27,480 bases of DNA from contig BBXU01001959.1 in assembly GCA_001598975.1 (NCBI GenBank), positions 1-27,480 on the forward strand, in the 5' to 3' direction. Within the stretch, counting starts at the first letter, position 1. Every line of letters starts with the position of its first letter. The notes under the pieces were generated by a model. That model searched no databases. It was not told the DNA's origin and saw only the letters and a list, made by a program, of their open reading frames with translations. Below are positions 20,312-27,480 of this stretch, one piece after another. The translations under genes were made by a program, and so were the position numbers. This stretch comes from Parachlorella kessleri (taxonomy: Eukaryota > Chlorophyta > Trebouxiophyceae > Chlorellales > Chlorellaceae).

Positions 20312-22935
20312 ATGACTGGACACAACGTCACCACCTCCAACGGGGCCGCAGGCCATGAAGATGTCCTCACCCCAGCCACCAATGCTGTGCATGGCGGTGA
20401 ACGGGCTGGCAGACCAAAAGTGTCAGGTAGGCTCTTCGTGCCTGCTTTTGCAAGTATTCCTGGAAGCCTAGCTGCTGTCGTGACGGCCGCATCCCGGTGC
20501 CTGAGCCCCTGAGAGGGTACCCAAGCCCAAATCTGTAGGTTTCCTAGTGACCTGCAACTGGCACCCTCCCCAGGTCTCGCGCCCATTCTCTGCTCTGTGA
20601 CTTTCCACCGAGACGTGTCACCTGCACCCACGCAGACTCCTTGACCGTGCCCATCGTCCAAACGTCTGCTTACTTCTTCAAGAACACACAGGAGCTAATA
20701 GACTTGAACGAGGGGCGATACAAGAGCTGTGAGTGTGCTAAGGTGGAATGGTGGCTGCTGTGGCTGCTGATGTTTGTCTACAGGCCTGCCTTAGCGAAGG
20801 AGGGTTGCATGTGACAGAAGTAGGGTAGTCATCAGCATGGAGGCAGCCCAGCTGCATCACATAGCCGGGGGCACAGGGCATGGGTGTGTGAATGTCTGTG
20901 GTGGCAGGGGTAGGGGTGAATGATGGTGGCTGAAAAGGGTTTGGGGACCAGGACTGTCCAGAGTGAGCAAGAACATCAAGTGTGCAGCGTTGATAGGTGA
21001 GTAGGCTGGTCCTGGCCTGTTACGGAGTCCATCCCTGGCCACATGCCATCGTTGGTCATGGAGAGATGTTGCTGCACCGTGCAGACGAGTACGGCCGATT
21101 TGGGAACCCAACAACGCGTGCGTGCGAGGAAAAGATCTGCAGCCTGGAAGGAGCCGAGGTGAGACAAGAGTCGCGAGTCGGCTGCTCGTCGGTTGAGTGG
21201 GCATAGGGAGTTGTTCTGAAGATGACAAGTGGATGAGGCCAGGATGGGCTGCAGTTCATGTCTCGCAAAGAAGAACAAGGGACATCAGGCTTTTGGGTGT
21301 TTGCTGTGCCGCGTGTTCTGGGTGCGAGAGAAGTGGCAGCACCAAACTTGGCTCTGGCTGCATATAATGTCAGGTCTCATACCAGCGGGCCCTGTCGTTG
21401 TGCTACTATTCTCGAGTCACATCATGGCACCGCCACATTAGCAGTGTTGTTGCGGGAGTCCCTACATCCAGCTTACAACGGGGGGGCGTGCATGGCCCCA
21501 CGCTACTGAGACGAAGCAATTCGCCTTTGCCCTGTTCTGGCTGCAGGACTGCCTTGTGTTTGCGTCCGGCATGAATGCTGCCAGCACCATGATGCTGGCC
21601 CTGCTGCCCAACGGCAGCCACCTGATCATCACTTCCGACTGCTTCCACGGCACCCAGCAGTTCATCCAGACATTCCTGCCCCGGCTGGGCATCACCACCA
21701 CCGTCATTGACTCTGCTGACGTGGCGGGCCTGGAACAAGCTCTAGAGCAGCACGCCCCCGTGACCATGTTCTTCTCTGAGTCCCCCACCAACCCCCTCCT
21801 ACGCTGCCTGGACATACCGCGGGTCACGGAGATGTGCCACGCCCGGGGCTGCCTGGTGGCCATTGATGGCACCTTTGCCACGCCAATCAACTGCCAGCCG
21901 CTCAGGCTGGGGGAGGACCTGGTGATGCACTCGGCCACCAAGTACTTGGCGGGGCACCATGACGTACTGGCGGGGGCTGTTGCAGGTGCGGTGGTTATCA
22001 TTTTAGAGCGGTTTGGTTGCAGCTTTTTGTGATGTGCCGGCGGGGGCCATCGCAGGTGTGGTGGCTGTCGTTGTAGCGTGAGTGGCTAACAGACACGGTG
22101 TGTGGTCTGCTGCGTGCCTAGTAGATCCTCTTACCAAATAGTGCAGGTACAGACCAATGCAGGGCGCAGGTTCCTGTGCGTTGGCAGCGGGATGTGCATC
22201 TTGTGGTAATGGGTTGACATGGCAACCCTCAGCATAGAGCTTGCATGTGGCCATTCTCAGGCTAGCACCATGTGTGTGTGTGACTTTTGCATGCACTTCT
22301 CTATCCAAAGGCTTGGGCAAGGTGGCGCAGCCTCCTTGCCGTGCCGCCTGTGTGCTCGCTCAACGTCACCATACGCCTCCTGCTGCCAGCATTGCATAGC
22401 ATGCCATTTGCTGCTAGCTGCAGGCAAGGCAGAACTGGTGGCCAAAGTCCGCTCCCTGCACACGATGCTGGGCGGCACCATCGACCCCCACGCCGCCTAC
22501 CTCCTCCTCCGCGGCATGAAGACACTGGACCTGCGCGTGCAGCGGCAGAATAGCACCGCATTGCTGCTAGCGATGCGGCTAGAGGCCCACCCCAAGATTG
22601 CCAGGGTTCACTATCCGGGTCTGGACGGCCACCCCGACCACGCAGTAGCGACCAAGCAGATGGCTGGCTTTGGCGGTGTGGTGAGCTTCGAGGTGGAGGG
22701 CGACTTCTGGAAAACCGCCAAGTTTGTGGATAGCATGCGGCTGGCCTACATAGCTCCCTCACTGGGCGGGGTAGAGACGCTCATCACACAGCCCAAGGTG
22801 ATCTACCAGTGGGGCGAGAGCGGAGAGCAGCACGCTGGGGGCGCTGTGAGCGACTCCCTGGTGCGCTTGGCTTGTGGGGTGGAGGATCCTGAGGACCTCT
22901 GGGCAGACTTGGCCCAGGCTCTGGATCAGATTTGA
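20312..22935 (+). CDS. CGS1: Cystathionine gamma-synthase
   Basis: CGS joins an activated homoserine (O-phosphohomoserine in plants) to cysteine with pyridoxal phosphate, the first committed step of methionine synthesis, normally in the chloroplast. Five exons: 20312-20426, 20636-20728, 21085-21158, 21547-21985, 22424-22935 (TGA); 410 residues in phase. Motifs: VHGGERAGRPK, TVPIVQTSAYFFKNTQELID, YEYGRFGNPTT (70-80), ASGMNAAS, VTMFFSESPTNPLLRCLDI, AIDGTFATP (Asp201), and HSATKYLAGHHDVLAG with the PLP lysine at 226. FFSESPTNPLLRC and the YFF block are plant-CGS-like, which separates it from cystathionine beta- and gamma-lyases. The N-terminus is short: no clear transit peptide and none of the plant MTO1 regulatory region, so an upstream exon may be missing. 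Introns 2-4 (355-438 bases) hold nothing except the duplication noted in intron 4. Confidence 0.93.
21961..22080 (+). repeat. 70-bp-offset duplication of CGS exon 4 end and donor
   Basis: Bases 21961-22010 and 22031-22080 match at about 37 of 50 positions, and most differences are transitions. The first unit holds the end of exon 4 and its donor (gcggggg...gcag|gtgcgg). The second repeats it inside the intron as gcggggg...gcag|gtgtgg. The offset is 70 bases, so use of the second donor would shift frame and reach stops. Confidence 0.8.
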
Positions 22936-23288
22936 GAGTCGAAACGGGCAGTAGATAGGGGCCCTTGGTTGGGTTTGACACGGATCGCAGACGGCAAGTT
23001 TATGCATGGCTGACTCGGGAGCAGGCCTTGGTAGGGATGTGAACCAGACACAGAGTCCTCTCTGTGAACCAAGCGGAGAGTATGATAGCGCATACGGAAC
23101 ACACGCCTGCGTACCTGGTATGTCTCCTGGGAGGAGCAGACAGCATTGCCAGGGCGGCAGTGCGGTATAAGCAAGGCAAAGGCGCGGTTGTGTTTGACAT
23201 GACTGACATTCGGCAGTTGGGGCGAAGCCAGTGGCTTGATTTAGGATTGTCACCTTCTTGCAGTTTTTGGGCGTGAAGAAGCTCCAAA

Positions 23289-23293
23289 TGTAA
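23289..23293 (+). terminator. TGTAA poly(A) signal, CGS
   Basis: The first TGTAA after the CGS stop, giving a 3' UTR near 360 bases, which is normal for a chlorophyte gene. Confidence 0.55.
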
Positions 23294-24135
23294 ACATAAG
23301 CTGTATTTCTGTCACTACACTAGCCGTGAGTCCCCAATAAGCAGCATCGCTTAATGTGCTTTGTGGATGCCAGGGCAACAGTGTGACGATGTGGGACTTT
23401 TCAAGGAGGTCTTGTGTTGTGATCAGGAGTGTCCCAGATGAGTATTGTTTTGCTTGTTCCTACCGTTGGCTCTCCTGCTTGTGTGGTGCTCCTGTCGCCT
23501 TTCGCTGCTCAGTTTCCTGCAAGGCTCTGACTTCTCTTGATACATGCCCCGTCCCATTTCTTCTTCCTTCTGGGGTCACCCCTTGCGTCCTTGTCTTTGT
23601 ACCCTGGTCCTGGTCTTTCTACCCTGGCCATCGTTGGTGCTTCAGTGAAGCCCACCAAACACTGTTGGCACGTCCCTTGCTGAAGAGATCCCAAGCAGCT
23701 CCGTCAAGGCCCACCACTTCAGCAGACCCACCAAGAGGATGCGGCTTGCAGGGCGACTGCATGAGTCAGGTCATCCCAGGAGCACGTTTTTCTCCGTACA
23801 GCTATATCTATCTCCACTCCATTCGCACCACCTGCCACCCAAATTAATACCACGCCTTATGAGTGACCTAGCCAGGCCCACCAGTGGCCAGGCGCCCGCC
23901 ATACCGAGGCTTTTGGACCTACCCTGCAGGTTAGCAGATTGCAATGTAGGCCGTACCAGAGTTGGCAATACTTGCCTGACAATGGACGTGCCCAAGGTTG
24001 CATCATTGCAACCACATCAAGGTCCAATCCCCGCATGTCAACCGACGACTTGGTACAGGCCCTTTAAGTTGACCTCTAGACTTGCGCAAGACTTGCGGAA
24101 CGTCTTCCCCATGGCTGGGGCACATGCTGGGGCAT

Positions 24136-24166
24136 GGCAAGCCCCAGGCTTGCCCATGGGCTTGCC
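24136..24166. repeat. Inverted repeat / hairpin
   Basis: ggcaagcc (24136-24143) pairs perfectly with ggcttgcc (24147-24154) across a 3-base loop. A second ggcttgcc follows at 24159-24166, so two alternative stems are possible. It lies in the intergenic stretch before the duplicated gene pair, and no role is evident. Confidence 0.6.
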
Positions 24167-24443
24167 AGCGTGGCAGGCGCCGAAACCGGGAGCTCGGGGG
24201 TTCCAAGAGTTCGGACAAGGCAAGGTGGATATCAGAATACAAGTTCAGGTAATGTCATGGGTAATGGTGTATCGTCGTTGACAGAAGCTCGTGCTATGAA
24301 CTTTTGTACAGACGTGCCACAGCTCTGAGACCACTCTCATCTAAAGGCCAATCGCTGAGGCTTGGCTAGCGACAAGGTTCACAAAATGTCAGGAGGTTTA
24401 ATAAGAAGTGAGTTCACATGGCTGTGTAAAGTATGTTCTACAG

Positions 24444-25264
24444 GTCAAGCTCGTTGTGCAACCATCAATGGAAGCCAGACTGCCCCCGGTGCACTTGTCT
24501 TTTATCCCTGCAGTCTTGAAGCAGGTGCACTGGCCACACTGGTCCCTCCCTGAGCAACCTGCAGGTCTACGTGGCACATCCAGGATCCTAGCAAGGCTAG
24601 CACTGCCAGCATCAGAGCTTGGCGCCCAAGGAGCTGGCCTGCCGCAAGCGCTGCCAGCTGTCCTGTCGGCCAGTGGCCTGGCTGGTCCCGTGAGCCTGCC
24701 TGCATGGGCCAGCAAGAGCCCTTTCATGGGTGTCTGCACTCCACCCTGCAACAGCGCGCTACTGCGGGAGCTGCACAGCACAGTGCAGGTGGGTGCATGC
24801 CAGGACTAGCATGTCAACATGATGCGGTGGACCGTGCAGCAGACCGTCAGTTGGACAAGTGCTCCAGCTGGGGAAATGGCGCTCTTGCAGGCTTGGCCTA
24901 TCGCAAGCCGTGAATCCTCCCATATGTCTTGACACACCTGCAAAATTGTTGGAAGTTACAGGCGCAAGCCAAGACCCCGGGTACCGAGTTGCGCCTGACG
25001 CAGATTCACGGCTTCAATCCAACGAGTCTACCAAGGCAGGTGATACTGGTGGGCAGCAACAGTTCGGTATCCAGCAGGGGAGCTCCAGTATGCAGCCCGG
25101 CCAGCTGCCAGTGGTGCTGGGGTCTGGAGGTGAGCAGGCAGGCATAGTTAGTCCCAGACAGGCTGCTGGCGAGCCTGGCTCTGGACAGAACAGAAAGGGA
25201 GGAAGGCGAAGAGCACAGCAGAAGAGCAGGACGGTTCCCTGGCAGAAGCAGCGGGGCAGTGCTG
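24444..25264 (+). pseudogene. Copy 1 of an unrecognised duplicated gene, probably degenerate
   Basis: Not recognised as a family. An exon-like frame 24444-24788 starts after ttctacag and ends CTPPCNSALLRELHSTVQ before gtgggt. A second frame around 25004-25264 (STKAGDTGGQQQFG, GSSSMQPGQLPVV, RAQQKSRTVPWQKQ) ends near gtaagt. Both resemble copy 2 at 26302-27261 in order and spacing. The obvious acceptors before the second frame (ttgcag 24890, ttacag 24961, cgcag 25003) do not keep the phase set by the first exon. No counterpart of copy 2's hydrophobic C-terminus is seen downstream. It is therefore called as a broken or strongly remodelled copy. A living gene with different splicing cannot be excluded. 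Confidence 0.35.
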
Positions 25265-26301
25265 TAAGTGCAGCCCAAACCCACCCATGCTGCCGGCATG
25301 ATCCCATCCAGCGTAGGGCAAACTACTGCATAATATTATATGCCGTTACCCATTTGACGTGGAACTTTGGATGGTTGCTGGGTGCTGTTTTCCACTAAGG
25401 ACGTATCCTTGCTTCAGCAATCTGTGCACCCTGCTGGTTTCTTGTCGAGCAAAACGGCTTCTTTGAACTTCCGCTTGACCAAACTTCAAATGGGTTGAAC
25501 AGCCGAGTTCCAAGCCTGCAAGCAATTTGTAAGCAGCTGCTCAATAGTACACAGGTTATTTGGTTGCCGAGTTGAGACTCTAATCTCTAGGAAGCTCAAG
25601 CCAACCTTGCCTGCCAAAACTGCAAGTGCTGCTGGTCAGCACAATGGGTGCCGTTGGGCATGCACAGCCAGCATGGGCCAGTGGGTGCGGCAGACCGCGC
25701 AGCTAGTATGGGCAGGTGGGTGCGGCACCAAACCTTGGCAACCAGAAAAGAGCTTCAGTCCCACGAGCGCTAGCGCCAAGCCTGAGCCTGCGAGTCCAGC
25801 GCACAATTGGCAATTACGAATCGTCAGGCTCCGTTACCTTAGGAGGCTCTAGCTTTGCAGTGTCAACATGCCGGCAATGTCAGGATCAGTTTGCAGGCAG
25901 CTTGATCTTGCCTTACCACATTTGCACAACAATTAGCCGAGACTGATGGGTCTACAGAGCTGCCGAGCTTAGATCCGGTGCGGGCGCAATAAGGCCTTGG
26001 AAAACACAAACTAGTATGATACTAGAATAGAACTGCGTTCACGCTGTTTTTGTGGTCATTTGATCTAGAGGCATGTGCAGCACTTACTGCAACATCAAGC
26101 AAAAGCTTAGACCGTAGCGTGGACAGCTGCGTGATTGTACCAACAGCTTGGAAGCGTCAAGGTTACCGCAACTACGAACCGGAAAGAGGGGAGCACGACA
26201 GCTCGCATAAGGTTGCTAGGGTGCAGATGTCAGTTGCTAGAGGTGGGTGAGTTTACTCTCAACCACGTCGAGTGTAGCACGGGAATAGCCCTGTCGGTGC
26301 C
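25265..26301. other. Spacer between the two copies
   Basis: About 1 kb with no supported gene. It contains a two-unit tandem repeat at 25662-25730. The plus frame 25607-25852 (81 codons) overlaps that repeat and has no motif. Any upstream exons of copy 2 should lie here, since copy 2 has no early in-frame ATG, but none could be identified. Confidence 0.5.
25662..25730. repeat. Two-unit ~35-bp tandem repeat
   Basis: Units gcacagccagcatgggccag... (25662-25696) and gcgcagctagtatgggcagg... (25697-25730) share the ending gtgggtgcggca. Partial similarity extends to the left. It is a local duplication in non-coding sequence. Confidence 0.7.
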
Positions 26302-27261
26302 TTGCTAGTGACTATTGCTGTTCAGCCTAGCACTATTTCAGACGGGTTCAAGGCAAATGAGCATGGAGGCAGCCTCACACTGGTGGTCACAAGTAGTGCA
26401 GGCCTCCGCAGCAAGGCAAGCCTTATCTTCCGCCTACTCAAGCCAGTTGTGGAGCCTGGCATTACCTCGACTGCTGCCACCCTACACAGCTCATTCCCAC
26501 CGGCATTTGGTACCTGGGCTGCTGTCGGTGCCCGACACCCGGCAACATCGCTACTGAGCATGTTTGTCCGCGGTAGCCGGCCGATTGCAAGCGGCTTGGT
26601 TTGTGCTGGCGCGCGGGGACAAGCCTTGCGCACCTGCTCCCCACTCTGCAGCACCATCCTGCTGCGGGAGCTTGCAAACAGCACACAGGTTGGGCGGTCG
26701 TCTGTGCAGAACCCCTCCCCAGCTAGTCAGTGCAGTCCTGTGCTCCTCTGACACCAAGAACCCAGCTTTTGCTTGCAGGGGTCCCACAGCAAAGGGGAGA
26801 CCGGGGCGTCAGGAAATGCTAGTGAGCAGCAGCAGCTCGACACCAGTCAGGAGAGCTCCAGTGTGCAACCTAGCCAGCGCCTGCCAGTAGGAGCGGAGCC
26901 AGGAGTAGAGCACACAAGTGGAAAGGGTACCAGGGAGACTGCTGGTGGGCTGGATCCTGGACAACAAGAGCAGCAGAAGAGCAAGGCGCCACCTCGGCCA
27001 AAGCAGGAGCACGGTGGTGTGACCACGGCCAAAGCCGCTGCAGGCTACCTGACAGCGATCAGCTTGTTGACTCTCCTGATCGAGGCAGGTGCAAGCCATG
27101 CAAACCTGGGGCTTAACCGAGCTGAATCAGCCTTGCTGGCATGCTTCTTCGTCGTGCGCTTTGAGGACATAGCATCCTTTCTGCTATTCCCTATGTTTGC
27201 AGCGCTCTTCGTAGGTGGTTTTGCAGCGCTCATCGTGGCTCAGGGTCTTTGCTGCTACTAG
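26302..27261 (+). CDS. Copy 2: putative membrane-anchored protein, unknown function
   Basis: Not recognised. Two exons are supported: one ending at 26688 (CSPLCSTILLRELANSTQ, then gttggg) and 26779-27261 (TAG), joined in phase 0 with acceptor gcttgcag. The left end is uncertain because the frame from 26302 has no ATG until residue ~87, so an upstream exon is likely. The second exon is first Gln/Ser/Gly-rich and polar (SEQQQLDTSQESSSVQ, QQEQQKSKAPPRPKQE). It then has two hydrophobic stretches, around AGYLTAISLLTLLI and around FLLFPMFAALFVGGFAALIV, likely membrane helices, and ends QGLCCY. Copy 1 shares the CxPxC...LLREL end and the Gln/Ser-rich part. The two terminal cysteines might be lipidated, which is speculation. 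No TGTAA is seen in the remaining 219 bases. Confidence 0.4.
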
Positions 27262-27480
27262 CCCGCTGTGCCAGGCTCCTTGTGAACAAGTTGAGGCGGG
27301 GCTAGCTGGCATAACTGTTTGTAGCTTCCTGTGGTTAACGAGCCGACCTCAAACCTTTGTCCACGCCAGCCCAGGTTAGCCTCAGAGCCGCGTATCTGGG
27401 CCTGGGACACAGGAAGCATCGCCAGTACTGCAACAGGAGAATTTATCCCCCACATCTACATATAGCAGCATTTAAGATGG
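27262..27480. other. Right end of window
   Basis: Downstream flank of copy 2. A short minus-strand frame (27455-27258) has no recognisable motif, and nothing else is seen. Confidence 0.4.

Larger units (their letters stand above)
22936..24443. other. Intergenic stretch after CGS
   Basis: About 1.5 kb with no recognisable gene. It starts with the CGS 3' UTR and its TGTAA at 23289-23293. The longest open frame (plus, 23739-24281, 180 codons) has no motif and no paralogue here, and its codon pattern is unremarkable. A GC-rich inverted repeat sits at 24136-24154. Upstream exons of the following gene could lie in 23900-24440 but could not be fixed. Confidence 0.5.

Noticed and set aside
20312..22935. 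Cystathionine beta-lyase or gamma-lyase
   Set aside because: The YFF block after TVPIVQTSA and the FFSESPTNPLLRC / DGTFATP sequences are of the plant CGS type.
23739..24281. 180-codon plus-strand frame as a gene
   Set aside because: No motif, no paralogue, no supporting splice or poly(A) context; consistent with chance in GC-rich intergenic sequence.
1..27480. CRISPR arrays, bacterial operons, transposons or retroelement proteins, tRNA or rRNA genes
   Set aside because: No spaced repeats, transposase or reverse transcriptase motifs, terminal repeats or tRNA-like boxes were seen on reading both strands. Weak or short non-coding RNAs could still have been missed.

Overview
The window is nuclear DNA of an intron-rich eukaryote, most likely a chlorophyte green alga and perhaps a trebouxiophyte. 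Reasons: every gene has many short spliced exons; most introns end in TGCAG with little polypyrimidine tract; TGTAA, the usual green-algal poly(A) signal, follows several genes; and the gene set is plant-like (a BIN4-type topoisomerase VI partner, plant-type cystathionine gamma-synthase, AP2 and B3 DNA-binding domains). The species call is inference. The genetic code looks standard: TGA, TAA and TAG all serve as terminal stops.

Layout. (1) 166-743 (+): last two exons of an acetate kinase. (2) 1938-7220 and 7753-12502 (-): two tandem paralogues, each of ten exons. Read exon by exon they encode an AP2-like domain, a linker, a B3 domain, a second B3-like domain, a long Ala/Pro/Gln-rich region and a conserved C-terminal helical module. 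The 3' copy (gene A, 859 codons) is intact. The 5' copy (gene B) has one in-frame TAG inside its AP2-like exon, exactly where gene A has CAG, and a GC donor after that exon. (3) 13177-13923 (-): a small two-exon gene of unknown function with an acidic tail. (4) 14122-17334 (+): a six-exon BIN4 homologue of 667 codons. (5) 17886-20023 (-): a seven-exon RNA polymerase III subunit Rpc31/RPC7, 245 codons. (6) 20312-22935 (+): a five-exon cystathionine gamma-synthase. (7) 24444-27261 (+): two diverged copies of an unrecognised gene; only the second has hydrophobic C-terminal segments.

All splice models were built by hand. For genes A, B, BIN4, RPC31 and CGS every exon junction keeps the reading frame, which is strong internal support. 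Neighbours alternate in orientation: acetate kinase/gene A and BIN4/RPC31 converge, while the small gene/BIN4 and RPC31/CGS diverge from short shared promoters. The genes do not form one pathway; this is ordinary mixed eukaryotic neighbourhood. The part that looks new is the tandem AP2-B3-B3 pair. Its two B3 domains share intron positions and phases, so they appear to come from internal duplication of a three-exon unit. Two short tandem duplications that copy 5' splice sites (gene A intron 7, CGS intron 4) are also unusual.
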